Shown piece by piece: positions 5,950 through 13,683 of a stretch of 14,775 bases of DNA; the first letter of the stretch is position 1; each line of letters begins with the position of its first letter. Location of the stretch: the NCBI GenBank assembly GCA_045577635.1, contig JAZNIS010000089.1, forward strand, positions 1-14,775, read 5' to 3'. Both the position numbers and the translations under genes were made by a program. The DNA is from UBA6345 sp045577635 (GTDB lineage: Bacteria > Bacillota > Clostridia > Christensenellales > UBA1242). A model generated the notes under the pieces. It searched no databases. It was given only the letters and a program-made list of their open reading frames with translations, and was not told the origin of the DNA.

Positions 5950-6621
5950 ATGATAAAAAAAACTAGTTTTATTTTTAAACTAAATAAAAAAAGAACATTT
6001 ATTTGTTTAATTATTGTTTTGTTTCTTATTTTAATTTTTTTTATGGTTAAAACAAGTATAAACACAATTATCGCTGACACAATTGAGTTAAAGTCAAAAG
6101 CACTTGCAACAAAAGCTATGAATAGTGCGATTGCAGATGTTGTAATTAATTCAATCGTTTACGAAGATTTAGTTAATATTATTACCGATGAGCTGGGTAA
6201 TATTAGTATGATTCAAGCCAATTCTTTAGAAATAAATAACATGAGTAAAGATTTGGCACAGACAACAGAAACAAAAATTGAAGAGTATGGAAGATCAGGT
6301 GTTACTATTCCTGTGGGGTCATTTACAGGAATTCCATTTTTTGTTGGGAGAGGGCCTAAAATTAAGTTAAAGGTTAATCCGATTGGTGCAGTTAACTGTT
6401 CTTTTTTATCCCAATTTGAAACAGCTGGTATTAACCAAACTAATCATAAGATTTATTTGAAAATTTCGGCTGATGTTGGTGTTGTTTTGCCACTTTTAAG
6501 TACTAAATATAACACAACTAGGCAGGTATTAATTTCTGAAAGTATTATTGTTGGACAAGTTCCTGAAGTATATCTATATTCCGACACTCTTGATACCTTG
6601 TTAAACTTTGTTCCGTATTAA
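5950..6621 (+). CDS. yunB: YunB-family sporulation protein
   Basis: This 223-residue protein is of the YunB family. In B. subtilis YunB is made in the mother cell under SigE and is needed for normal spore formation; its molecular job is unknown. It has one N-terminal membrane segment (about 17-37) after a Lys-rich start, so the rest probably lies outside the cytoplasm, between the membranes. Family blocks are visible: IVYEDLVNIITDELGNI (68-84), an N..IN stretch, VTIPVGSFTGIPFFVGRGPKI, a F.SQFETAGINQTNHKIYL block, and near the end ISESIIVGQVPEVYL. The start is the only reasonable one; an in-frame stop sits 30 nt before it. Lack of a ribosome binding site is odd. It could be read through from spoVA, but that operon belongs to the forespore, so a promoter of its own is likelier. 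Confidence 0.88.
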   Translation: MIKKTSFIFKLNKKRTFICLIIVLFLILIFFMVKTSINTIIADTIELKSKALATKAMNSAIADVVINSIVYEDLVNIITDELGNISMIQANSLEINNMSKDLAQTTETKIEEYGRSGVTIPVGSFTGIPFFVGRGPKIKLKVNPIGAVNCSFLSQFETAGINQTNHKIYLKISADVGVVLPLLSTKYNTTRQVLISESIIVGQVPEVYLYSDTLDTLLNFVPY

Positions 6622-6631
6622 AAAATTTTTA

Positions 6632-6660
6632 TTGTTAAATTTTGTATACTGTGATAAAAT
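6632..6660 (+). promoter_or_regulatory. probable SigA promoter of the desulfurase-thiI operon
   Basis: TTGTTA (6632-6637), 17 nt, and TAAAAT (6655-6660) form a plausible vegetative promoter ending 26 nt before the ATG at 6687. A ribosome binding site AAGGAAG is at 6673-6679. It would separate these household genes from the sporulation genes upstream. Confidence 0.5.
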
Positions 6661-6686
6661 TATCTTTGTTAAAAGGAAGTTTAATA

Positions 6687-7817
6687 ATGATATTTTTAGA
6701 TAATGCAAGTACAACAAAAATATATGATGAAGCACTTAACGAATACAATAAACAAAGTATAAATAATTTTTATAATGCATCGGCATTATATAAAAGTGGT
6801 TCAGATGTTTTAAAATTAGTTAATAACACAAGAAATTTAATTTTGAAACTTCTTGGAGCTAATAATATTGATAATTTAATATTTACTTCTGGTGCAACTG
6901 AAGCAAATAATATGGCTATAAATGGTTGTATTAGAAAAAACTTTGGTAAATTATTGTTTTCTTATTCAGAACATCCTTCTGTTTTTAATGTTGCAAAAAA
7001 TTTAGAAAATTCTGGCTATAAAGTTGAGTATGTTAATTTAACATCTGATGGTGTTGTTGATGAAGTTGACTTTAAAGAGAAAGTTAAAGATGCATCTTTT
7101 GTATCTATTATGCATGTGTGTAATGAAACAGGTGCAGTTAATGATATTAAAAGATTAGTAAGAATTGCAAAAGCATCAAATCCAAACATTATTTTCCATT
7201 GTGACGGTGTTCAAGCTTTTGGCAAAATTCAAGTTAATGTTAAAGATTTGGGTGTTGATTTATATACTATTAGTGCACACAAAGTCCATGGACCAAAAGG
7301 TGTTGGTGCTCTATATGTTAAAAAGGGTATAAATCTAAAACAATCAGTTTTTGGTGGTGGTCAAGAATTTGGTTTAAGAAGTGGAACAGAAAATACATGT
7401 GGAATAATTTCTTTTGGTGTTGCAGCTGAAATTGTTGTTAATAATCAAAAAACTAATTATGAAAAAGTTAAACAATTAAAAAATATGTTTTTACAAGAAT
7501 TAACAACCGATTTCTATGTTTCATTAAACTCAACCGAAAATTGTTCTCCTTACATTATATCTTTTGCCGTTAAAAAGGTTAAAGCAGAAACAATTTTACA
7601 TATGGCAGAAGAGCAAGGTGTTTTAATTAGTAATGGCTCTGCATGTTCTAGCAAACACACTGATAACCGCATTTTAAAAGCTATGGGTATTCCTGCTGAA
7701 TTAATTATTAGTTCAGTGAGAGTAAGTTTTAGTGAGTTTAATACGGTTGATGAAGTTATAACTGCCGCAAAGGTTATAAAAGAAACTTGTAATAGATATA
7801 TTAAAATATTAAAGTAG
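6687..7817 (+). CDS. cysteine desulfurase, NifS/IscS family (NifZ-like)
   Basis: This 376-residue PLP enzyme takes sulfur from cysteine and carries it as a persulfide to an acceptor. Marks seen: FLDNASTT at the start, TSGATEANN (68-75), SEHPS with His96 over the cofactor, HVCNETGA, HCDGVQAFGK with Asp173, and SAHKVHGPKG (196-205) with Lys199 as the PLP lysine. The GGGQEFGLRSGTENT block follows. NGSACSS (316-322) holds the catalytic Cys320 in a mobile loop. Being 8 nt upstream of thiI, it is most like the B. subtilis desulfurase NifZ, which serves ThiI in making 4-thiouridine; no iron-sulfur scaffold gene is in the window. The start at 6687 is chosen over an in-frame TTG at 6642 because of AAGGAAG and because the family begins with the FLDNA strand. 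Confidence 0.94.
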   Translation: MIFLDNASTTKIYDEALNEYNKQSINNFYNASALYKSGSDVLKLVNNTRNLILKLLGANNIDNLIFTSGATEANNMAINGCIRKNFGKLLFSYSEHPSVFNVAKNLENSGYKVEYVNLTSDGVVDEVDFKEKVKDASFVSIMHVCNETGAVNDIKRLVRIAKASNPNIIFHCDGVQAFGKIQVNVKDLGVDLYTISAHKVHGPKGVGALYVKKGINLKQSVFGGGQEFGLRSGTENTCGIISFGVAAEIVVNNQKTNYEKVKQLKNMFLQELTTDFYVSLNSTENCSPYIISFAVKKVKAETILHMAEEQGVLISNGSACSSKHTDNRILKAMGIPAELIISSVRVSFSEFNTVDEVITAAKVIKETCNRYIKILK

Positions 7818-7825
7818 GATAAATT

Positions 7826-8989
7826 ATGAATAAAGCGATATTAATTAGATTTGGTGAAATTTTTTTAAAGGGAAAAAATAAACATGTGTTTGAAAAAATG
7901 CTTATACACAATATTTTAAATGCTTTAAAAGAATTTGAAATTAAGTTAACAAAGATTTCGGGTAGATATATTTTAACTGATTATGATGAACTTTATGAAA
8001 ATGAAATAATGGAAAAAGTATGTAATGTTTTTGGAGTATATTCTATTAGTCCATGTTTTGTTGTAAAAGCCAATAGGGAAGATATTGAAGATTGTTTAAA
8101 AAATATTGAAATTAACACAAACACTTTTAAGGTAGATGTTAAAAGGGCAGATAAGTTTTTCCCAATTCAATCAACAGAATTTGCCGCACTAATGGGTGGT
8201 GTTATTTTAAGTAAATATCCAAAACTTAAAGTTAATTTAAGCAAACCTGAAACCACAATTTATATTGAAATTAGAGAAGATGGCAACACCTACATTTATA
8301 GTAAAATTTTAAAGGCAGTTGGTGGTATGCCTGTTGGTTCTTCTGGTGCGGGTTTATTATTGCTTTCTGGTGGAATAGATAGCCCTGTTGCTGGGTACTT
8401 AATGAGCAAAAGGGGTATGCCTTTACAAGCAATACATTTTCATAGTTTTCCATATACTAGCGAACTTGCAAAAGATAAGGTTATTTCATTAGCAAAAATT
8501 ATTAGTGAATATACAGGAAATATTAAATTACATATTGTACCTTTTACTAAAATTCAAGAAGAAATTCATAAAAATTGTAAACCAGAATATATGATTACTT
8601 TAATGAGAAGAATCATGATGAGAATTGCTGAAAAAATTGCAAAAAACAACGATTTAAAGGCAATTATTACAGGTGAAAGCTTAGCACAAGTTGCATCGCA
8701 AACCATTGAAAGTATGACTGTGACAAATGCTGTTGTTTGCGATTTGCCTGTTCTTCGTCCGTTAATTGCTATGGATAAGGAAGATATTATTGAAATTAGT
8801 AAAAAGATAAACACTTACGAAACTTCTATTTTGCCTTATGAAGATTGTTGTACAGTATTTTTACCTGAACATCCAATCATTAAACCTAAAATGGAAAAGG
8901 TTTTAAAAGAAGAAGAAAGATTAAAAATTGCAGAATTAATTGATGATGCTATTTCTAAAATTGAAGTGGTTAATACAAACGAACTATAA
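7826..8989 (+). CDS. thiI: ThiI, tRNA 4-thiouridine synthase
   Basis: This 387-residue enzyme adenylates uridine 8 of tRNA and replaces its oxygen with sulfur. Domain order: ferredoxin-like N-terminal part (ILIRFGEIFLKGKN), THUMP RNA-binding domain (about 60-165), GGMPVG (166-171), then the adenylating PP-loop domain with SGGIDSP (181-187). It ends after the ATPase part, without the C-terminal rhodanese domain of the E. coli enzyme, as in Bacillus and most Firmicutes, so the sulfur must come straight from the desulfurase encoded just upstream. The ATG follows AGGAT made by the upstream stop. A role in thiamine thiazole synthesis is known for the E. coli form and doubtful here. The CAU tRNA in this window has U8, which is the target base. 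Confidence 0.96.
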   Translation: MNKAILIRFGEIFLKGKNKHVFEKMLIHNILNALKEFEIKLTKISGRYILTDYDELYENEIMEKVCNVFGVYSISPCFVVKANREDIEDCLKNIEINTNTFKVDVKRADKFFPIQSTEFAALMGGVILSKYPKLKVNLSKPETTIYIEIREDGNTYIYSKILKAVGGMPVGSSGAGLLLLSGGIDSPVAGYLMSKRGMPLQAIHFHSFPYTSELAKDKVISLAKIISEYTGNIKLHIVPFTKIQEEIHKNCKPEYMITLMRRIMMRIAEKIAKNNDLKAIITGESLAQVASQTIESMTVTNAVVCDLPVLRPLIAMDKEDIIEISKKINTYETSILPYEDCCTVFLPEHPIIKPKMEKVLKEEERLKIAELIDDAISKIEVVNTNEL

Positions 8990-8993
8990 TAAG

Positions 8994-9022
8994 AAAAGTC
9001 GGATTATTTTCGACTTTTTTTT
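8994..9022 (+). terminator. terminator of the desulfurase-thiI operon
   Basis: AAAAGTCG (8994-9001) pairs with CGACTTTT (9011-9018) around a 9-nt loop, and T's run to 9022. It stands 4 nt after the thiI stop. Confidence 0.88.
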
Positions 9023-9035
9023 ATAAATATATTGT

Positions 9036-9064
9036 TTGACAAATTGCCAACTTTAAACTAAAAT
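9036..9064 (+). promoter_or_regulatory. SigA promoter of rny
   Basis: TTGACA (9036-9041), 17 nt and TAAAAT (9059-9064) make a near-perfect vegetative promoter. Transcription should start near 9071, leaving a leader of about 120 nt before the ATG at 9192. The leader is AT-rich; I see only one short 4-bp hairpin (9095-9106) and no known riboswitch. The ribosome binding site AAAGGAG is at 9177-9183. Confidence 0.85.
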
Positions 9065-9191
9065 TAATAATGTAGTAAATATTGTTTTTGAGTAATGCAA
9101 AAGCATATTTAATATATCAAATAATTTCCTTATATTTATTGTAAGGGTTAATAAATTGTACTATTAAAATTTAATAAAAGGAGAAATAAGA

Positions 9192-10790
9192 ATGACACAA
9201 AGTGCAATGTTTAGTTTATTAGCATTGTCAACTCCTGTTGTTAGCATTATTGTTGGTGTGGTATGCATGTTAATTGCAGTGCCTGCAGGAATGTTTTTAA
9301 ACTCTGTTTTGTCAAAAAAGAAAGCAGATAAGAATAAAGCAACTGCTGCCAACATTATTCAAGAAGCTCTTGCCGAAGCAAAAACTGTTAAAAAAGAAGC
9401 AGTTTTAGAAGCTAAGGATGAAGTTTTAAAATTAAAAAATGAATGTGATGCTGAACTTAAGGAAAGACGAGCTGAAATTCAAAAAGCTGAAAACAGAATA
9501 GTTCAAAGAGAAGATTTTATTACAAAAAGAGAAATGATGTTAGATAGTAAAATTGAATCTATTGAACATATGAAATTACAATTAGAAAATAAAGAACAAG
9601 AAATTGATAAAGCAATTGCTGAACAAAACAAAGTTACAGAACAAATTGTTGCTGAACTTGAAAAAGTTGCAGGTCTTTCAAAAGAAGATGCTAAAAATCA
9701 ATTAATTGCTAAATTTGAAGATGAAGCTAAAAAAGATGCTGCTGTTATTGTTAGAAATATTGAACAAACAGCAAAAGATGAAGCAGATAAAAAAGCAAAA
9801 GATATTATTACTTTAGCAATTCAAAAATGTGCTGCTGACCATACAAGTGAAGTTACTGTTTCGTCAGTTACATTACCTAGTGATGAAATGAAGGGTAGAA
9901 TTATTGGTAGAGAAGGCAGAAACATTAGAGCATTAGAAAATGCTACAGGTGTTGATTTAATTATTGATGACACTCCAGAAGCAGTTGTTCTATCATCGTT
10001 TGATCCTGTTAGAAGGGAAATTGCTAGAATTTCTTTAGAAAAATTAATTTTAGATGGAAGAATTCATCCAACCAGAATTGAAGAAATGGTTGAAAAAGTT
10101 ACTCGTGATATGGAAGTAACAATTAAAGAAGCTGGTGAATCTGCTGCATTTGATGCAGGAATTAATGGATTACACCCTGAATTAATTAAAGTATTGGGTA
10201 GATTAAAATATCGTACAAGTTACGGACAAAATGTTTTAAAACACAGTTTAGAAGTTTCTTATTTAGCTGGTTTAATGGCTGCTGAACTTGGTGCAAATGT
10301 TAATGTTGCTAAAAGGGGTGGATTATTACACGATATTGGTAAAGCTGTTGACCACGAAGTTGAAGGAACACATGTTACTATTGGTGTTGATTTAGCAAAA
10401 AAATATAAAGAAAACAAAGAAGTAATTCATTGTATTGCTGCACATCATGGTGATTGTGAGTTTGAAAGTTTAGAAGCAATTCTAGTTCAGGCTGCTGATG
10501 CTATTTCTAGTTCTAGACCAGGTGCTAGAAGAGAAAGTTTGGAAACTTACATTAAAAGATTACAAAAACTTGAAGAAATTGCAAATAGCTTTAAAGGTGT
10601 TGAAAAATCTTTTGCTATTCAAGCTGGTAGGGAAGTAAGAATTGTTGTTAAACCTAATGAAGTTAACGATGATGAAGCGTTATTTATGGCAAAGGATATT
10701 GCTCAAAAAATTGAAAAAGAAATGGAATATCCGGGCACTATTAAAGTTAATGTAATTAGAGAAACTAGAAGTGTAGAATATGCAAAATAA
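9192..10790 (+). CDS. rny: RNase Y, membrane-bound endoribonuclease
   Basis: This 532-residue enzyme starts mRNA decay in Firmicutes and acts at the membrane (B. subtilis Rny, 520 aa). Domain order: one membrane segment (about 14-38), a long charged coiled coil (about 45-205), a KH RNA-binding domain with GRIIGREGRN (235-244), and the HD metal-dependent nuclease domain (about 347-440) with His351, the doublet LLHDIGK (378-384; His380, Asp381), AAHHGD (416-421) and Asp436. A C-terminal part follows. It is a one-gene transcript between its own promoter and a strong terminator, a common arrangement for constant expression. Sequence shows nothing missing or unusual. The start is set by AAAGGAG 8 nt upstream. 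Confidence 0.97.
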   Translation: MTQSAMFSLLALSTPVVSIIVGVVCMLIAVPAGMFLNSVLSKKKADKNKATAANIIQEALAEAKTVKKEAVLEAKDEVLKLKNECDAELKERRAEIQKAENRIVQREDFITKREMMLDSKIESIEHMKLQLENKEQEIDKAIAEQNKVTEQIVAELEKVAGLSKEDAKNQLIAKFEDEAKKDAAVIVRNIEQTAKDEADKKAKDIITLAIQKCAADHTSEVTVSSVTLPSDEMKGRIIGREGRNIRALENATGVDLIIDDTPEAVVLSSFDPVRREIARISLEKLILDGRIHPTRIEEMVEKVTRDMEVTIKEAGESAAFDAGINGLHPELIKVLGRLKYRTSYGQNVLKHSLEVSYLAGLMAAELGANVNVAKRGGLLHDIGKAVDHEVEGTHVTIGVDLAKKYKENKEVIHCIAAHHGDCEFESLEAILVQAADAISSSRPGARRESLETYIKRLQKLEEIANSFKGVEKSFAIQAGREVRIVVKPNEVNDDEALFMAKDIAQKIEKEMEYPGTIKVNVIRETRSVEYAK

Positions 10791-10795
10791 AAATT

Positions 10796-10827
10796 AAAGA
10801 CAATCAAAATTGATTGTCTTTTTTTTT
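10796..10827 (+). terminator. terminator of rny
   Basis: AAAGACAATCAA (10796-10807) pairs perfectly over 12 bp with TTGATTGTCTTT (10810-10821), followed by T's to 10827. It starts 5 nt after the rny stop codon. Confidence 0.92.
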
Positions 10828-10830
10828 ATC

Positions 10831-10868
10831 AAATAAAAATAAAAGAAGATTACTATTGTAATCTTCTT
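10831..10868 (-). terminator. terminator of tRNA-Trp
   Basis: On the minus strand an 11-bp perfect stem (AAGAAGATTAC, arms 10858-10868 and 10843-10853) with a 4-nt loop is followed by TTATTTTTATTT (complement of 10831-10842). It starts 3 nt after the tRNA CCA end. Confidence 0.85.
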
Positions 10869-10871
10869 ATT

Positions 10872-10945
10872 TGGCAGGGGCGGAAGGAATCGAACCCTCC
10901 TCAAAGGTTTTGGAGACCCCTATTCTACCGATGAACCACGCCCCT
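10872..10945 (-). tRNA. tRNA-Trp (CCA)
   Basis: The minus strand folds as a cloverleaf: acceptor AGGGGCG with CGCCCCT, anticodon loop CTCCAAA (anticodon CCA, reads UGG), T-loop TTCGATT, discriminator G73 and encoded CCA (10872-10874). The anticodon stem has two G-U pairs. It has its own promoter and terminator. With CCA and not UCA as anticodon it reads only UGG well, in keeping with UGA as a stop. Confidence 0.96.
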
Positions 10946-10977
10946 AAATATTATTATTTATCTTTACTGACTTTTAG

Positions 10978-11006
10978 ATTATAATTTAATATTATGTAAA
11001 TGTCAA
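10978..11006 (-). promoter_or_regulatory. consensus SigA promoter of tRNA-Trp
   Basis: On the minus strand TTGACA (11001-11006), exactly 17 nt, and TATAAT (10978-10983) give a perfect consensus. Transcription would start near 10971, about 25 nt upstream of the tRNA. Confidence 0.93.
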
Positions 11007-11024
11007 TAAATTACATTAAATAGT

Positions 11025-11053
11025 TTGGTTTAAATTTTTAAAAATGTTATTAT
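11025..11053 (+). promoter_or_regulatory. SigA extended -10 promoter of rnhA
   Basis: TTGGTT (11025-11030), 17 nt, and TATTAT (11048-11053) preceded by TGT (extended -10) point to a promoter 30 nt before the rnhA ATG. It is back to back with the tRNA-Trp promoter, with 18 bp between the two -35 boxes. Confidence 0.65.
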
Positions 11054-11083
11054 TTTTATAGATGATTTATAAGGAATTTAGTA

Positions 11084-11533
11084 ATGAAAAAAGTAGAATT
11101 ATATACTGATGGAGCTTGTTCATATAATCCCGGTCCTGGTGGTTATGGTATTGTTTTAAAATATAATGAAGTCAAAAAAGAATTTTCTGGATTTTGTGAA
11201 AATACCACTAATAACAGAATGGAAATAACAGCGGTAATTGAAGGTTTTAAATTGTTAAAAGAACCTTGTGATGTTACAGTTTATTCTGATTCCGCATACA
11301 CTTTAAATGCTTTTTTAGAGGGGTGGTTGGATAATTGGCAAAAAAATAATTGGCGAACAGCTGGTAAAAAACCTGTTTTAAATGTTGATTTGTGGCAAGA
11401 ACTTTTAGAGGTTATTAAACCACATTCTGTTACTTGGGTTAAAGTTAAAGGACATGCTGATAACGAACTTAATAATAGGTGTGATGCATTAGCAAGAAAA
11501 CAAATAGAAGATAATTCAAATGTAATAAAATAA
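11084..11533 (+). CDS. rnhA: ribonuclease HI
   Basis: This 149-residue type I RNase H cuts the RNA strand of RNA-DNA hybrids such as R-loops and Okazaki primers. The DEDD metal-binding set is complete: Asp9 in YTDGACSYNPGPGG, Glu47 in NNRMEITA, Asp69 in YSDSAY, Asp134 in NNRCDALA; His124 lies in VKVKGHADN. Length and the Trp-rich basic stretch (WLDNWQKNNWRTAGKKPV, 81-98), the substrate-handle region of E. coli RNase HI, match the full bacterial enzyme without an added N-terminal hybrid-binding domain. It stands alone, with a promoter and a terminator of its own. The start follows AAGGAA at a normal distance. Confidence 0.96.
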   Translation: MKKVELYTDGACSYNPGPGGYGIVLKYNEVKKEFSGFCENTTNNRMEITAVIEGFKLLKEPCDVTVYSDSAYTLNAFLEGWLDNWQKNNWRTAGKKPVLNVDLWQELLEVIKPHSVTWVKVKGHADNELNNRCDALARKQIEDNSNVIK

Positions 11534-11567
11534 AAAAAGAATTGGATTTAAATATCCAATTCTTTTT
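11534..11567. terminator. two-way terminator between rnhA and the ABC operon
   Basis: A perfect 14-bp stem (AAAAAGAATTGGAT, 11534-11547, with ATCCAATTCTTTTT, 11554-11567) has a 6-nt loop and U-runs in both directions. The convergent genes end at 11533 and 11571, so both use it. Confidence 0.92.
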
Positions 11568-11570
11568 ATT

Positions 11571-13670
11571 TTAGAAATCTCTAACTTTAAATATGATATA
11601 AGTTAAAACCATAAACACAAATACTGTTACACCATAAATTCCAATTGATAATAGGAAATTTGCATTTGAAAGTAGTGTTGGTGTAAACATTGTATTAAAT
11701 GCTGAAGATTGTGTAATTAGGAAACTTCCACCAAAGAATTTAAAGAAATCAGCATTAATAAATGGAATAAACGAATACCAGAAAGCTCCGCCAAATAAAA
11801 TATTAAAGCTAACTGCTAAAATATACATAATGCATGATATTGAAATTGCAGCTGTATATGAACGGAAAATGGTAGAAATTGATAATGCTATAATTGTATA
11901 GAAGAAAATTTCCAAAAGAATACATCCTAAATTAATTCCCATTAAAGCTAATGGATGAATTGCAAATGGGATTCCTGAATTAAATACTGTTAAAATTAAA
12001 GTGTTATCAATAGGGTATAGACAAATTCCTGCAACAGTACAAATACCAAAACTAAATAATACAAACAAGAATACAAATGTCATGGTTGCTAGCAATTTTC
12101 CAGTAATTATTTTCCATCTTTTAAATGGTCGCATAGCAAGTAATTTTATTGTTCCACTATCATATTCAGATGCCATTAAACTTGCTGCTAGGAATATTGC
12201 AAAAATTGTTATAACTAATGTTGCAATTTCCATTCCGTAAAACATAAAGTCATAAGCTGATGTTTCTGCACCACTATTTTTGTTGAATGCGAAAACATCA
12301 TTGTATTGTTGATTGTAAGTGCCCGATTCAATAAAATAATTTGTTCTTGCTAACTCTTCTGTTTTTTCATATAGGTTAAATTTTTCAAAACCGATATATT
12401 TGTTAATTTTGTTTGAATCTAAAACTTTAATTGCTTCTAAATTAATTGTATTATCTACTAATACAGTAGAGTTTAGGGTTAAAACTTTATAACAAGTGAT
12501 TATTTCGTTTAATTCATCAATGTCTTTTTGAACTTTAGATTGTGAATTTTTGTTTGCTGTTACAATACTTTCTGTTAAACCAATTTTTAATTCTTCAACC
12601 CTCTCTGAAATCACTTTTCTTAAAGATGATAGGGTTGTTGTGTTAACATCAAAATCAATAATTGTATCTTTAAATTTTTTAATGTTGTCAGATAAATTTA
12701 ATGTTAGTAATTTATTTACAATAATTTTATGTCTTTCATAAGCCGGTTTTGTTGCATTAGCTTCTGAACTAAATGATTCTAACACTGTTTGAGCATCGGC
12801 TGTATTTTTAATAATTTTATCGTATTCTTCTTTATTAATAAACACTAACGGATATTTGCTTTCAGATAATTGTTTTAAGTTTGATAGAAAATTTGCAACT
12901 TCAGTTTCAAGTGTTTGTTTTAAACTTAAAAAAGAATCTTGATCTGGGGTAGGGTTGTTAATTACACGATTGTAATAATCATTTTGTTTTTTTGAAATAG
13001 AATCAGCATAATAGTTCAATGTTGATCTAACAAAATCTTCATTTGTAGAATAAATTGTGTTTAGTTTTGAAATATATTCGCTACTTTTAATTAGGTTAAC
13101 AAATACACTTGCTTTGTCGTTTTTAGATCTATTAATTAAATTTTGTAAATCTTCTTTTGATTTTGTGTAGATTGATAAATTTGTAAATGTATTATAAAAC
13201 TCACAATTTGATTTTAAATCTTGAATATTATTGTAAACCTGATTATATTCATTAATTTTATTTTTAACTGATGTATAAACAGCTTCAATTTCAACATCAT
13301 TTTTTGTTGCAACTTTTGCAGCTAAATCGTTATATAAAACAACAAACTCATCATTAACTTTTTTTAGGGAAGAGTTTCTTTCGTTTAAAACTTCATAGAA
13401 GTTAATTTTTGTTAGGTTATCTGCAATTGTTTGATTGTATTTTGATTGCTTAATGTCGCCACTTGAAACATTTTCGTCATTAGTGAATTTATCGTAAACT
13501 TGTCCAACGGTGACACCATCTAAATTAACATTGTAACTTTGTTTATTTCCTGGTTCAAAAAACAATAAAGACAAAACTAAGACAGCTGCTAAAATAACAC
13601 CCATCAAATAAACACTAGGTTTTTTAAATATTTTAATAAATTCCGCACGGGCAATTCTAAAAACACCCAT
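11571..13670 (-). CDS. ABC-2 type permease with large external domain
   Basis: This 699-residue membrane part of an ABC exporter partners the ATPase encoded 13 nt upstream. One membrane segment lies near the N-terminus (about 18-37), and about five more lie in the last 225 residues (near 479-498, 527-550, 573-597, 605-625 and 672-695). After the second segment comes EYDSGTIKLLAMRPFKRWKIITGK (502-525), the ABC-2 coupling motif that contacts the ATPase. About 435 residues between segments 1 and 2 are predicted to be outside. They are Asn/Lys/Glu/Ser-rich with long heptad-like helical stretches, so probably coiled coil. Substrate unknown: the family includes exporters of peptides, antibiotics, sodium ions and polymers. 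The ribosome binding site AAGGAGT (13676-13682) gives the ATG start. Confidence 0.88.
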   Translation of the reverse strand: MGVFRIARAEFIKIFKKPSVYLMGVILAAVLVLSLLFFEPGNKQSYNVNLDGVTVGQVYDKFTNDENVSSGDIKQSKYNQTIADNLTKINFYEVLNERNSSLKKVNDEFVVLYNDLAAKVATKNDVEIEAVYTSVKNKINEYNQVYNNIQDLKSNCEFYNTFTNLSIYTKSKEDLQNLINRSKNDKASVFVNLIKSSEYISKLNTIYSTNEDFVRSTLNYYADSISKKQNDYYNRVINNPTPDQDSFLSLKQTLETEVANFLSNLKQLSESKYPLVFINKEEYDKIIKNTADAQTVLESFSSEANATKPAYERHKIIVNKLLTLNLSDNIKKFKDTIIDFDVNTTTLSSLRKVISERVEELKIGLTESIVTANKNSQSKVQKDIDELNEIITCYKVLTLNSTVLVDNTINLEAIKVLDSNKINKYIGFEKFNLYEKTEELARTNYFIESGTYNQQYNDVFAFNKNSGAETSAYDFMFYGMEIATLVITIFAIFLAASLMASEYDSGTIKLLAMRPFKRWKIITGKLLATMTFVFLFVLFSFGICTVAGICLYPIDNTLILTVFNSGIPFAIHPLALMGINLGCILLEIFFYTIIALSISTIFRSYTAAISISCIMYILAVSFNILFGGAFWYSFIPFINADFFKFFGGSFLITQSSAFNTMFTPTLLSNANFLLSIGIYGVTVFVFMVLTYIIFKVRDF

Positions 13671-13683
13671 AGTTTACTCCTTA

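Noticed and set aside
6642..6686. TTG start of the desulfurase at 6642
   Set aside because: It overlaps the probable promoter; AAGGAAG and the family N-terminus support 6687.
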